Assembly (NCBI RefSeq): GCF_002379095.1
Contig: NZ_NBZV01000008.1
Span: 1-64,000, forward strand
Direction of reading: 5' to 3'
DNA: 64,000 bases
DNA from: Polaromonas sp. AER18D-145
GTDB taxonomy: Bacteria > Pseudomonadota > Gammaproteobacteria > Burkholderiales > Burkholderiaceae_C
The notes under the pieces are model-generated. The model was not told the origin of the DNA and did not search any database. It worked only from the letters and a program-made list of their open reading frames with translations. A program made the translations under genes and the position numbers. The stretch's first letter is position 1; every line of letters starts with the position of its first letter. Shown here in pieces: positions 9,148 to 18,581 of this stretch.

Positions 9148-10458
9148 ATGATTCATAAGGCTTACACGGGGTTGCGGGTGCTTGACATCTCACAGGGGAT
9201 TGCCGGGCCCTATTGCGCGCAGATGCTGCAGCAATTGGGAGCGGAGGTGGTGAAGATTGAGCCACGTGAGGGTGACTGGAGTCGAACCATGGGTCTGGCA
9301 CGCGGTGGTATGACGGCCATTTCCATCGCCTACAACCGGGGCAAGCGCAGCATCGCGCTGGACGTGCGGCACTCTGAGGGCCTGGCGATTGTGCAAGCGT
9401 TGGTCGCCCAATCTGACGTGTTGGTGCAGAGCTTTCGCCCCGGTGTGGCGCAACGCTTGGGCATCGGTTACGAGCAGCTTTCCAGCCACAACCCAAAGCT
9501 GGTGTATGTCTCGATCAGTGGCTTCGGCCCGAGTGGGCCCTACCTGACTCGGCCGGCAACCGATTCGGTGGCGCAGGCGATCACTGGTTTTGCCGTAGCC
9601 AACGCGGCGGCCGACGGTACGCCCCGTATGACCAAACCCTACATGGCCGACATCAGCTGCGGCATGTATGCCGCCCAGGCGGTGGGTGCCGCGCTGTTTG
9701 CTCGGGAGAGGCAGGGCACGGGCGCGCATCTGGACGTGAGCCTGCTGGCCAGCCTGGCGGCCTTGCAAAACATCCTGGTGATTGATCGCCTGTGGGGCGA
9801 TGGGCATGCTCCCCAAGTTGCGACCACGCCAAAGGCCGCGACAGTGCCCCAAGGCATTTCCCGCACCGCTGACGGACACATCGTTCTGGCGGCATTAAGC
9901 GACGCAATGTTCGCGAGCATTTGCGAGTTGCTGGGCCGACCCGAGTGGCTGGCCGATCCGCGCATGGCTACCGCCAGCGACCGACTGCGCGTTGCCGCCG
10001 AAATTCAGGCGGGCGTGGCCGACGCGCTGCGCACCCGGACCACGGCAGAGTGGACACGTCGCTTCAGTGCAACCGATGTGTTGTACGCGCAGGTGAATGA
10101 TTTCAACGATTTTCTGGCCGATCCCCAGGTGGCACACCTGGGCTTGTTGCAGTCGATGTTGCAGCCAACTTCGCAACAAATACCACAGGGCCCGGAGTCT
10201 ACGGCGCATCAACTCCTGTTTGCCGGCCTTCCCGGTGTCGCACCAGATGCGCGCCCTGCCGGCGAGCGCGCACCACTCCCAGGCGAGCACACGCGGCAAA
10301 TTTTGCAGGAACTGGCCTACAGCGAGGAACACATTGCCCAGCTTGAGCAAGCTGGCGTAGTTGGCCCATTGGCTCACCAAGCCGATGCTAAAAATGAAGA
10401 CACCATTCCCACCTATGGCGCCGCCTTCACCTCTATCCCTTCTACTCCGAGAACATGA
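9148..10458 (+). CDS. Class III (CaiB/BaiF) acyl-CoA:carboxylate CoA-transferase
   Basis: 436 aa from ATG 9148; a TTG 24 bp upstream is in frame but lacks support. Family III CoA-transferases move CoA between acids through an aspartyl-anhydride intermediate. The candidate catalytic Asp is in YMADISCG near residue 168, matching the conserved position in formyl-CoA transferase. The N-terminus (GLRVLDISQGIAGPYCAQ) is typical. The stop overlaps the next start by 4 bp (ATGA). It is likely to activate the free acid entering this pathway. A second, distinct member lies at 12522-13727. Confidence 0.9.
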   Translation: MIHKAYTGLRVLDISQGIAGPYCAQMLQQLGAEVVKIEPREGDWSRTMGLARGGMTAISIAYNRGKRSIALDVRHSEGLAIVQALVAQSDVLVQSFRPGVAQRLGIGYEQLSSHNPKLVYVSISGFGPSGPYLTRPATDSVAQAITGFAVANAAADGTPRMTKPYMADISCGMYAAQAVGAALFARERQGTGAHLDVSLLASLAALQNILVIDRLWGDGHAPQVATTPKAATVPQGISRTADGHIVLAALSDAMFASICELLGRPEWLADPRMATASDRLRVAAEIQAGVADALRTRTTAEWTRRFSATDVLYAQVNDFNDFLADPQVAHLGLLQSMLQPTSQQIPQGPESTAHQLLFAGLPGVAPDARPAGERAPLPGEHTRQILQELAYSEEHIAQLEQAGVVGPLAHQADAKNEDTIPTYGAAFTSIPSTPRT

Positions 10459-11324
10459 CCACGCCATTACCAAATCCAGACGCCATTGAGGTGTCTAGCA
10501 GTCCCGTCCGCGTTGTGTGCCGCAATGGCCTGTGTGAAATCACCTTGAACCATCCAGAGTCGCGCAATGCGCTGGGGGTAGACATGGTGGACGCGCTAAC
10601 CGCTGCCGTGGCCCACGCCTCGACCGACGCGGAAACTCGAGTGATCCTGATCACCGCTGCTGGCGAGGTCTTCAGCGCTGGCGGCAACCTGAGCAATATG
10701 ACCGAGCGGTTGGTGGCCCAGCCCGAGGCTGGGGGGGTGGACCCAATCGCCGTCGGCAACCGTCGCTATGGCAAATTTCTGGAACTGTTCAGTGCCTGCC
10801 CCAAGCCTACCGTGGTAGCCGTGCGAGGTGCGGCCATGGGCGGCGGCGCGGGCCTGGTATGCGCGGCAGACATTGCTATTGGCATGCAGGGTGCCAGGTT
10901 CGGTTTTCCGGAAACAGCCATCGGCCTGGTGCCCGCCCAGATTCTGCCTTTCGTGGCCGCGCGCATCGGCGTGCAGCATGCCCGTCGTTTGATGCTGACG
11001 GGCGAACGCATTGGTGCGCAGGAGGCGTTACGTATAGGCATGATCGACTACTTTGTGGATGACCCGCAAACGCTGCAAGACCGGGTGACCAGCATTACGG
11101 CCATGATTGCTGGTTGCGGACCTGTCGCGTTGGCCCGAACCAAACAGATGTTACGCACCACGTTCGACATGGAGTCTTGGCAGACAGAGGGCCTGCCCCG
11201 TTACTTGGACGCGGCCTCGCAGCTATTTGCCCAGCAAATGCGTACGGAGGCGATTGAGGGTGTGGCCGCCTCGCGCGCGAAACGCCGCCCCAACTGGACC
11301 CCTCCCCTGCAAACCGGAGCTTGA
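10455..11324 (+). CDS. Enoyl-CoA hydratase/isomerase (crotonase) family protein
   Basis: 289 aa with a crotonase fold. One oxyanion-hole segment (AAGEVFSAGGNLS) is near residue 72 and a second (GAAMGGGAGLVCAADIA) near 118-135. The first catalytic Glu of hydratases (GGGCEL position) is replaced by Gly (GGGAGL). The second, in GFPETAIGLVP near 150, is kept. One-Glu crotonases include isomerases and unusual hydratases such as AtuE-type isohexenylglutaconyl-CoA hydratase, so the reaction should not be assumed. It is coupled by an ATGA overlap to the CoA-transferase. Confidence 0.88.
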   Translation: MTTPLPNPDAIEVSSSPVRVVCRNGLCEITLNHPESRNALGVDMVDALTAAVAHASTDAETRVILITAAGEVFSAGGNLSNMTERLVAQPEAGGVDPIAVGNRRYGKFLELFSACPKPTVVAVRGAAMGGGAGLVCAADIAIGMQGARFGFPETAIGLVPAQILPFVAARIGVQHARRLMLTGERIGAQEALRIGMIDYFVDDPQTLQDRVTSITAMIAGCGPVALARTKQMLRTTFDMESWQTEGLPRYLDAASQLFAQQMRTEAIEGVAASRAKRRPNWTPPLQTGA

Positions 11325-11332
11325 GCAAATAC

Positions 11333-12517
11333 ATGATGAACAACCAAGTCAATTCGTCCGTCGCAGACACGGACCTGGAGGAAATCCGCACCGCCGTGGC
11401 CTCGCAGTGCGGGCGTTTTGACGACGCCTACTGGCTGGCCAAGGACACGGAAGGCGGGTTTCCAGGCGACTTTTATCGGGCCATTGCCGATGCCGGCTGG
11501 CTGGGCATTTGCATGCCTCCAGCGTTTGGGGGCTCGGGTCTGGGCATGCGGCACGCGGCCACGTTGGTGCAGACCATTGCGGCGTCGGGTGCCGGCATGT
11601 CGGGAGCTTCGGCCATCCACATGAATGTGTTTGGCCTGCAGCCGGTGGTGGTGTTTGGCAGTCCTGAACAGCAGGCACGTATGCTGCCGCCCCTGATCGC
11701 CGGGCGCGAGCGCGCTTGCTTTGCCGTGACCGAGCCCAGCGTCGGACTGGACACCACACGCGTGAAAACACGAGCCGTGCGCGAGGGTGACTACTACGTG
11801 GTGCACGGACAAAAGGTCTGGATCTCCACAGCGCAAGTGGCCGAGAAAATGCTGCTGCTGGCGCGCACCAAGCCGATAGAGGAATGCGCGCGGCCCCAGC
11901 ATGGCCTATCGCTGTTCTACACCACGCTGGATCGCGCGAGGGTGGATGTACGGGAAATTCACAAGATGGGGCGCGCTGCGGTGGACTCGAACGAGCTGTT
12001 CATTGACGGCCTGCGCATCCCGCTTGAAGACCGCATTGGCGAGGAAGGGCGAGGCTTTGAGTACATCCTCCATGGCATGAATCCCGAGCGCATTCTGATT
12101 GCCGCTGAGGCGATTGGCCTGGGCCGTGCTGCGCTGGGCAAGGCCGTGCAGTACGCCAAAGAGCGGGTGGTATTCAATCGCCCGATTGGTATGAACCAGG
12201 CCATCCAGCACCCGCTGGCCGAGCGTTGGATGGCCTTGGAGGCGGCGGACCTCATGGTGCAGCGCGCCGCATCGCTGTACGACCTTGGGCAGGAATGCGG
12301 CGCGCAGGCCAACGCCGCCAAGTTCCTCGGGGCAGAGGCGGGGTACCAAGCCTGTCTGACGGCAGTAATGACGCATGGCGGCTTTGGCTATGCCAAGGAG
12401 TACCACGTGGAGCGTTATCTGCGCGAGTCGCTGATTCCCCGAATTGCGCCGATCAGTCCTCAGATGATCCAGTGCTTTATCGCCGAGAAAGTTCTCGGCC
12501 TACCGAAATCCTACTAA
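11333..12517 (+). CDS. Acyl-CoA dehydrogenase (second)
   Basis: About 394 aa. ATG 11333 is preferred (ATG 11336 is adjacent); a TTG at 11321 overlaps the previous stop but sits too close to the GGAG. Motifs include FAVTEPSVGLDTTRVKT for FAD contact and KVWISTAQVAE. A Glu in MNPERILIAAEA is at the IVD-type base position. The C-terminus ends APISPQMIQ with no YEGT. It is therefore in the same broad branch as the dehydrogenase at 2012 but clearly a different paralogue. It follows the crotonase directly and shares its operon. Confidence 0.9.
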   Translation: MMNNQVNSSVADTDLEEIRTAVASQCGRFDDAYWLAKDTEGGFPGDFYRAIADAGWLGICMPPAFGGSGLGMRHAATLVQTIAASGAGMSGASAIHMNVFGLQPVVVFGSPEQQARMLPPLIAGRERACFAVTEPSVGLDTTRVKTRAVREGDYYVVHGQKVWISTAQVAEKMLLLARTKPIEECARPQHGLSLFYTTLDRARVDVREIHKMGRAAVDSNELFIDGLRIPLEDRIGEEGRGFEYILHGMNPERILIAAEAIGLGRAALGKAVQYAKERVVFNRPIGMNQAIQHPLAERWMALEAADLMVQRAASLYDLGQECGAQANAAKFLGAEAGYQACLTAVMTHGGFGYAKEYHVERYLRESLIPRIAPISPQMIQCFIAEKVLGLPKSY

Positions 12518-12521
12518 GAAC

Positions 12522-13727
12522 ATGAACATGTCCGCACTCAATGGCTTAAAAGTTGTCGATCTATCACGTGTGCTGGGTGGTCCATTGTGTGCTCAGATTC
12601 TGGGCGACCACGGCGCCAGCGTGATCAAGGTGGAGGGGCCCGACGGGGATGAAACGCGGACCTGGGGTCCACCTTTTCGCGATGGCCAAGCTTCTTATTT
12701 TGCGGGCATCAACCGCAACAAACAAACAGTCTGTGTAGATTTGTCGCAGCCTCAGGGCCGTGACGTGGTGCTGCGACTGCTGGAAGATGCCGATGTGTTG
12801 ATCGAAAATTTCAAGACGGGCACTCTAGAGCGCTGGGGCATGGGCTATCAAGAGATACTCGCTACGCGATTTCCACGCCTGATTCACTGCCGCATCACTG
12901 GCTTTGGCGACAGCGGCCCACTGGGTGGCGTGGCGGGTTACGACGCCGCCGTTCAAGCCCTAGCCGGCCTGATGAGCGTCAACGGCGAGCCCGAAGGGCA
13001 GCCGACGCGCATGGGTGTGCCCATTGTCGATGTCACAACAGGGCTGAACGCCACCATCGGCATTCTTATTGCTTTGTCAGAGCGTAGCCGGAGTGGGCTT
13101 GGGCAGCAAATCGAATCCACGCTGTTCGACAATGCGCTCGCCGCACTCTACCCGCACTCGATCAATTCGCTCTTCACCGGCAAGCCGCCCAAACGCTCCG
13201 GCAACGGCCACCCCAACATCGCACCCTACGACAGCTATGCCACGGGCACCGAGCCCATTTTCTTGGCGGTTGGCAACAACGGGCAGTTCGCCCGCATGTG
13301 CGTGGCGATTGGGCGCGATGAACTCCCGGGCGACGTACGCTTTGCCACCAACGCCGACCGTGCCGCTCACCGGTTTGAGCTGAAGGCCGAACTTGAGAGA
13401 GCATTTAACCGATTTGAGGCGAAGCAACTGTTCACCCTGCTGACCGGGGTGAATGTGCCGTGTGGGGTGATCCACAGCGTGGTGGAAGCATTGGAACATC
13501 CCCACACCGTGCACCGTGAAATGATTGCAAAAATTGGTCCGCACTCCGCCGTAGCATCCCCTATCAAGCTCAGCAGAACGCCAGCCAGCTACCGCATTGC
13601 GCCGCAGGAGATTGGCGAGTCGACGCGCAGGGTGCTGGGTGAGCATGGGTTTTCTGCGAGCGAGATCGAATCGCTACTGGCCGGAGGCGTTATCCGCCAA
13701 GGCGGCTTAGAGATTATCCGTAAATAA
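12522..13727 (+). CDS. Class III (CaiB/BaiF) CoA-transferase (second)
   Basis: 401 aa, starting 4 bp after the dehydrogenase stop. Starts GLKVVDLSRVLGGPLCAQ; the candidate aspartyl nucleophile is in PIVDVTTGLNA near residue 169; the glycine-rich C-half carries RSGNGHPNIAPYD. It differs from the CoA-transferase at 9148, so the operon may activate two acids or recycle CoA from a product. The stop overlaps a TAATG, but what follows does not look like a proper gene. Confidence 0.9.
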   Translation: MNMSALNGLKVVDLSRVLGGPLCAQILGDHGASVIKVEGPDGDETRTWGPPFRDGQASYFAGINRNKQTVCVDLSQPQGRDVVLRLLEDADVLIENFKTGTLERWGMGYQEILATRFPRLIHCRITGFGDSGPLGGVAGYDAAVQALAGLMSVNGEPEGQPTRMGVPIVDVTTGLNATIGILIALSERSRSGLGQQIESTLFDNALAALYPHSINSLFTGKPPKRSGNGHPNIAPYDSYATGTEPIFLAVGNNGQFARMCVAIGRDELPGDVRFATNADRAAHRFELKAELERAFNRFEAKQLFTLLTGVNVPCGVIHSVVEALEHPHTVHREMIAKIGPHSAVASPIKLSRTPASYRIAPQEIGESTRRVLGEHGFSASEIESLLAGGVIRQGGLEIIRK

Positions 13728-14091
13728 TGGTTACGTCCAACTTGATCTTTCTGAACGCCATGATTGATGCGGCCGAGTGGTTGAGAGCCAGAAAGCTGCG
13801 GTCAAGTTTTTCGTACCGCACCAGCAGTTTTCGGAACCGGTTGAACCAGCTATGCGCCAGGACGGTCGAACGCTTGATCTGGATAGTGGCAAACGTCTGG
13901 CTATCCGCCCGCGCTCGGGTGCCGAATTTGTGCCGCTACAGTTGCCGCAGTCGGCGACGGTGGGCGCCGCCGGGCATGATGAAGCCGTGTGCGTGTATCA
14001 CGAGGAAGGCTTCTTTGGATGCGTGACCGTCTCTAGTTTCAGGTTCGGTCAAGGCCCGGTGGCTCAGGTGTAACGGGCAAGCCGCTCCGCC
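13728..14091. other. 364-bp gap with a probable gene remnant
   Basis: Convergent gap between the CoA-transferase and the minus-strand synthetase. A frame from GTG 13777 to TAA 14073 (98 codons) shows fairly coding-like third positions, and part of it reads RTLDLDSGKRLAIRPRSGAEF. The first ~50 bases read better in the frame of ATG 13727, which could mean a frameshifted remnant. I do not recognise either product. GC rises sharply just after this gap. Confidence 0.35.
13777..14073 (+). pseudogene. Unrecognised 98-codon ORF, possibly a decayed gene
   Basis: GTG-initiated, with no ribosome site and no recognised domain. The sequence has a mixed hydrophobic/acidic pattern (GHDEAVCVYHEEGFFGCVTV) that looks protein-like rather than random, and codon use is closer to the neighbours than in the other frames. 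It lies immediately after the CoA-transferase. It could be a small real protein or the tail of a lost gene; I cannot assign a function. Confidence 0.3.
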
Positions 14092-16059
14092 TCACCCCGC
14101 CAGCTTGCCCTGCAACTCGGCCACCGCCTCCGGGTTGACCAGCGAAGACAGGTCACCCGGACTGTCTCCCCGGTACACGGCCCGCACCACGCGGCGCATG
14201 ATCTTCATGTTGCGCGTCTTGGGCAGGTCGCTGACCAGCAGCACCTGCCTGGGGCGGTAGGAGGCGCCCATGCCATGGACGACCGCCTGCGACAGTTCGG
14301 CCTGCAGCGCCGCGTCCGCCGCCACGCCGGGCATGGGCACGCAGACGCAGACGATGGCCGATCCCTTGATCTCGTCGGGCACGCCGATCACGGCCGCCTC
14401 CGACACCTTGCCGGTGCCGGTGAGCAGGGTCTCGATCTCTGACGGGCCGGTGCGCTTGCCCGAGACCTTGATCGTGTCGTCGCTGCGCCCGAGGATGTAG
14501 AACAGGCCGTCCTCGTCACGCATCGCGAAGTCGCCATGCACCCAGACGCCGGGAATGGTGCGCCAGTAGCTGTCGAGGTAGCGTTGGTCGTCCTGCCACA
14601 GGCTCTTGGTGAAGCCGATGTTGGGGTTGCGCAGCACCAGCTCGCCGACCTGGCCCGCGCCGACCGGCTGACCGCTGTCGTCGACGATGTCGACCCCGGC
14701 GCCAAGCCCGCGCGCGCCGAACGAGCCCGGCCGCAAGGGGTGGTGCAGGGTGCCGGTGAAATTGCAGCCGCCCACCTCGGTGCCGCCGACGATGTTGAGG
14801 AAGGGCAGACGTTCCTTGCAGACGTGCTTGAAGAACCAGCGCCAGGGCGCTTCGGTCCAGGCCTCACCGCCGGAGCAGGTGATGCGCAGCGAGGACAGGT
14901 CGTAGCGCTCCACTTCTTCGTCGCCGTAGCGCATCAGGCTGCGGATCAAGGTGGGCGCGACACCCAGGTAGGTGACTTGATGGTCCTGCACCAGGCGCCA
15001 GAAGCGGCCCGTGTCGGGAAAGTCGGGCGTGCCCTCGACCACCAGCAGGCTGCCACCGAAATAGCTGGGAATGCAGGCGCACATGGCGCCCACCATCCAG
15101 CCCATGTCGCTCATGAAGAAGAAACGATCACTCGGTTTGAAATCGGCGCAGATGTGCATGTCGCGCGTGACCATCGAGCCCAGGAAACTGACGTGCGTCC
15201 AGACACAGCCCTTGGGCTTGCCGGTGGTGCCCGAGGTGTAGAGCAGCACGGCCGGCGCATCGGCCTCCATCTCGGCGGTCGGCAGGTCGTGGGGCTGGCC
15301 GGCGACCAGCGTGGCCCAGTCGTGGTCGCGTCCCGGCGTCATCGGGCAGGGGGCGGCGTCGCCCAGGTGGCGCAGCACCACCACGTGCTGCACGCTGGGT
15401 ACCTCGCGCAGCGCTTCGTCCAGCACCGATTTCATGATGCCGGGCGCGCCGCGCCGCCAGGTGCCGTCCACCGTCAGCACCGCCTTGGCTTGCCCGTCGT
15501 TCAGGCGGGCGACGATGGGCTGCGGTCCGAAGCCCGAAAACAGGGGCATCAAGACGGCGCCAATCTTCAGTACGGCAAAGAACGCGATGAAGGTCTCCGG
15601 CAGGTTGGGCAGGTACAGGCCGACCCGGTCGCCCTGGCCGATGCCCAGCGACTGCAAGGCCCCGGCCAGGCGACACACCTCGGCATCAAACTCGCGGTAG
15701 CTCAGGCTCCTGCGGTTTTTCGGGTCTTCGCCTTCCCAGACCAAAAATGTCTGCTCCCACACCGGCGTGCCGCGGTGCCGGTCCAGGCAGTTCAGCACGA
15801 TGTTGGTGGTGCCGCCGACACACCAGCGCGCCCACTCGATGCCGCGCGAGGTGTCGAGCATCTGCGTGTAGGGCTGGTAAAAGCGGAAGTCGCAGAACTC
15901 GAGGACTTCCCGCATCAGCCAGGCCGGATCGGCATCGGCACGAGGGCTCAGGCTCTCGAAGCTGGATTCGCCTACTGTGTGCAGGAATGCCGTGAGGTTT
16001 GATTGCGCAATCAGTTCAGGGGTAGGCACCCAATCAAACGGTTGTTTGGTAGAATTCAT
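14092..16059 (-). CDS. Acetoacetyl/acetyl-CoA synthetase-like AMP-forming acyl-CoA ligase
   Basis: 655 aa, the length class of acetyl- and acetoacetyl-CoA synthetases, with an ACAS-type N-terminal lid (PYTQMLDTSRGIEWARW) before the AMP-binding core. The phosphate-binding loop YTSGTTGKPKG is near residue 272 and the C-terminal domain has GRSDDTIKVSGKRTG. It makes acyl-AMP and then acyl-CoA from a short acid. It is alone on the minus strand; its ATG overlaps a plus-strand ATG in the CATG at 16057-16060. Higher GC than the upstream operon suggests a different history. Substrate is not readable; a short or branched acid is likely. Confidence 0.88.
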   Translation of the reverse strand: MNSTKQPFDWVPTPELIAQSNLTAFLHTVGESSFESLSPRADADPAWLMREVLEFCDFRFYQPYTQMLDTSRGIEWARWCVGGTTNIVLNCLDRHRGTPVWEQTFLVWEGEDPKNRRSLSYREFDAEVCRLAGALQSLGIGQGDRVGLYLPNLPETFIAFFAVLKIGAVLMPLFSGFGPQPIVARLNDGQAKAVLTVDGTWRRGAPGIMKSVLDEALREVPSVQHVVVLRHLGDAAPCPMTPGRDHDWATLVAGQPHDLPTAEMEADAPAVLLYTSGTTGKPKGCVWTHVSFLGSMVTRDMHICADFKPSDRFFFMSDMGWMVGAMCACIPSYFGGSLLVVEGTPDFPDTGRFWRLVQDHQVTYLGVAPTLIRSLMRYGDEEVERYDLSSLRITCSGGEAWTEAPWRWFFKHVCKERLPFLNIVGGTEVGGCNFTGTLHHPLRPGSFGARGLGAGVDIVDDSGQPVGAGQVGELVLRNPNIGFTKSLWQDDQRYLDSYWRTIPGVWVHGDFAMRDEDGLFYILGRSDDTIKVSGKRTGPSEIETLLTGTGKVSEAAVIGVPDEIKGSAIVCVCVPMPGVAADAALQAELSQAVVHGMGASYRPRQVLLVSDLPKTRNMKIMRRVVRAVYRGDSPGDLSSLVNPEAVAELQGKLAG

Positions 16060-16168
16060 GCCTGAATCCTATCCGAACGTCGTGTTGGAGTCCAGCGGCC
16101 CAGTCTCCGCGCATCGTTTCTTCTCCGTAACGCTACGCAGTCAGAAAGCACAGAAAGGCGGTCCATCC

Positions 16169-16840
16169 GTGCATGTCGATGAAGCGATCCGCAGCCGGAA
16201 ATCGGTCAGGCGGTTTCTATCCACGTCCGTACCCACTTCGGTCGTGCAGCACATCCTGCGCGTGGCGGCGCGGGCTCCGAGTGGCAACAATGTGCAGCCG
16301 TGGAAAGTGTATGCGGTGGCGGGTGAGGCCCGGCAGCGCCTGTGTGATGCCTTCATCGAGGCGGCTACGCACGAACCTGACCGGCATCAGCCCGAGTACG
16401 CGTATTACCCCACGACCTGGGTCGAGCCCTATCTGGAGCGCCGGCGTCGCTGCGGCTTCGGTCTATATGCAACCCTGGGCATAGCCCGCGATGATGCGGC
16501 GGCGCGTGAGCACCAGATGCTGCGCAACTACACGTTCTTCGACGCGCCAGTAGGCCTGCTCGTCACGCTCGACCGCCGCCTGAACACCGGCAGCTTCATG
16601 GATCTGGGCATGTTCATCCAGAACATTCTGGTGGCCGCCCGCGCGCAGGGCCTGCACACCTGTGCGCAGGCGGCGTTTGCCTGGTACCACAAGGTGGCGC
16701 GTGCTCAACTGCCTATGAACGACCATGAAATTCTCGCCTGCGGCATCGCCCTCGGGCACGAGGATCTGTCGGCCCCGGAGAACGCTTTCATCACCGAGCG
16801 TGCCGAGGTGGAGGCATTCGCCAGCTTTCATGGTTTCTGA
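16169..16840 (+). CDS. Nitroreductase-family flavoprotein
   Basis: 223 aa if started at GTG 16169, which follows AGAAAGGCGG at good spacing and gives the standard N-terminus (VDEAIRSRKSVRRF). An in-frame ATG at 16058 would add 37 unmatched residues. FMN-binding features are RSRKSVRRF and ARAPSGNNVQPWKVY near 29-45, and the C-half has AQAAFAWY. These enzymes use NAD(P)H to reduce nitroaromatics, quinones or enones. The link to the neighbouring ligase and thiolase genes is unclear; reduction of a conjugated enone or enoyl intermediate is one possibility. Confidence 0.85.
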   Translation: MHVDEAIRSRKSVRRFLSTSVPTSVVQHILRVAARAPSGNNVQPWKVYAVAGEARQRLCDAFIEAATHEPDRHQPEYAYYPTTWVEPYLERRRRCGFGLYATLGIARDDAAAREHQMLRNYTFFDAPVGLLVTLDRRLNTGSFMDLGMFIQNILVAARAQGLHTCAQAAFAWYHKVARAQLPMNDHEILACGIALGHEDLSAPENAFITERAEVEAFASFHGF

Positions 16841-16917
16841 TTCCGCTTGCCGGGATTGCGCGCCAGCGGATGCGTCTTCCCTCTGCTCGGCAATACATTA
16901 AAAAGAGGAGACTGATC

Positions 16918-18555
16918 ATGATTCTGCACAGCACAGAGGCTTTGAAGCGCTACACCGAAAGCGGTCACTGGGGTCGACGTACCCTGCTCGATTTGCTGCG
17001 CGAGACGGCGGCCAAGGCGCCGGAGCGGCCAGCCGTGGTCGACCCGGCGGATCGGCCGGATCTCACCGGCACAGCGGCACAGAGCCTGAGTTATCGGGAG
17101 TTGTCGGCAGCGGTCGAGGCCATCGCGACCGGGCTGCTGGACATGGGCTTGCGCAAGGACGAGATCGTCGTCGTGCAATTGCCCAACGTCTGGGAACTGG
17201 TGGCCATGTTTCTCGCGGTCAGCCGTGCCGGGGGTGTGCTTTCGCCGATGCCGATTCAATGGCGCGACAATGAGTTCCAGAACGTCAAGAAACTCACCGA
17301 GGCGCGCTTCTTTTTCGGGATGCGCGATTTCAAGGGTGCCGACCAAATGGCCATCGCCGAGAAGACCGGCTTTGTCGCGCTGCCGATCGAGCGCATCGCC
17401 GAGATGGCGCACGGTGCGGCTGACATCGCCCGGCTCGACGCCATCGACGTCGACGCCAACGACATTTTCAGCCTGTGCTGGTCGTCCGGAACCGAAGCCC
17501 TCTCCAAGGGCTGCCCGATGTCGCACAACAACTGGCTCTTCCAGATGAACCTGATCCCGCAGACCGCCGGGCTGCACGAAGGGGACCGGGTGCTGGCGAC
17601 CGCGCCGGTGGTCAACATGACCGGCGTGGCGACCTGGCTGGCCTCGCTGGCCATCGGTGGCACGACGCTCCTGCATCACCCGCTGAACATGCCGCTACTG
17701 CTCCAGCAGTTGATGCACGACCAGGTGCACTTCACCCTGCTGGTGCCGGCCGTGCTGAACATGATTCTCAAGCTGCCCAACGTCGACCAGCTCGACTTTT
17801 CCGGCGTGCGTTGCATCGCCTCGGGTTCGGCGCAGCCCTCGCGCTGGAGCATGGAGGAGTTCAAGCGGCGCTGGAACATCGAAATCCTGCATGCCTGGGG
17901 GCAGACCGAAGGCACCGCGGTGTTTGCCGGCGCGCTGGACGTGCCCGACTTCGCCAAGCGGGCCGATCACTTTCCGTGGTGGGGCCGTCCGGGCGTTGCG
18001 TGGCCCTCGGGCATACGCGGTGTCGAGATGAAGCTGCTCGACGAGGCCGACGCCGAATGCACGCAGCCGGGCCAGGTGGGCGAGCTGGTCTACCGCGGGC
18101 CCAACGTGTTTGCCGGCTACTACCGGCGGCCGGACCTGGCGAAAAGCACGTTCACCGCTGACGGTTTTTGCCGCACCGGGGACTTCTTCATCGTGCGCGA
18201 CGCGCACCACATCGGGTTTTTCGACCGCAAGAAGGACATCATCATTCGCGGTGGCTACAACGTCAGCGCCGCCGAGGTCGAGAACCTGGTGCTGACCCAT
18301 CCCGGCGTGCAGGAGGTGGCGGCGGTGGCGGTGCCCGACGAGATCATGGGCGAAAAGACCTGTATCTACGTCGTGCCCAAGGACAAGGCTCAGCCGCCGA
18401 CGCTGGAGGATATTGTCGGCCACCTGAAGCAGATCGGCGTGGCGGCCTACAAGTTGCCCGAACACATCGAGTACCTTGACACCATCCCGCGCAACCCGGT
18501 GGGGAAAATTTTGAAGGCGCAGCTGCGACAACGTGTGCGTTCAGCGGCCGCCTGA
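16918..18555 (+). CDS. AMP-dependent acyl-CoA ligase (cyclohexanecarboxylate/medium-chain type)
   Basis: 545 aa from ATG 16918, chosen for AAAGAGGAG just upstream; the frame is open to 16870. AMP-binding core with a diverged phosphate loop (SSGTEALSKGCPMSHNN near 190-206 instead of the usual SGTTGxPKG), HAWGQTEGT near 325, and the C-terminal GRKKDIIIRGGYN-like hinge (DRKKDIIIRGGYNVS). The altered loop and length recall AliA-type cyclohexanecarboxylate:CoA ligases. It is followed 26 bp later by the thiolase and DUF35 genes, so it may supply their acyl-CoA. Confidence 0.88.
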   Translation: MILHSTEALKRYTESGHWGRRTLLDLLRETAAKAPERPAVVDPADRPDLTGTAAQSLSYRELSAAVEAIATGLLDMGLRKDEIVVVQLPNVWELVAMFLAVSRAGGVLSPMPIQWRDNEFQNVKKLTEARFFFGMRDFKGADQMAIAEKTGFVALPIERIAEMAHGAADIARLDAIDVDANDIFSLCWSSGTEALSKGCPMSHNNWLFQMNLIPQTAGLHEGDRVLATAPVVNMTGVATWLASLAIGGTTLLHHPLNMPLLLQQLMHDQVHFTLLVPAVLNMILKLPNVDQLDFSGVRCIASGSAQPSRWSMEEFKRRWNIEILHAWGQTEGTAVFAGALDVPDFAKRADHFPWWGRPGVAWPSGIRGVEMKLLDEADAECTQPGQVGELVYRGPNVFAGYYRRPDLAKSTFTADGFCRTGDFFIVRDAHHIGFFDRKKDIIIRGGYNVSAAEVENLVLTHPGVQEVAAVAVPDEIMGEKTCIYVVPKDKAQPPTLEDIVGHLKQIGVAAYKLPEHIEYLDTIPRNPVGKILKAQLRQRVRSAAA

Positions 18556-18581
18556 ACCAACCCCAACCCCTGAACCCTGTT

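Noticed and set aside
14536..16002. 488-codon plus-strand ORF opposite the synthetase
   Set aside because: It is the antisense of a well-matched ligase. Its composition (Ala/Gly/His/Arg-rich, no domains) is typical of GC-rich shadow frames.
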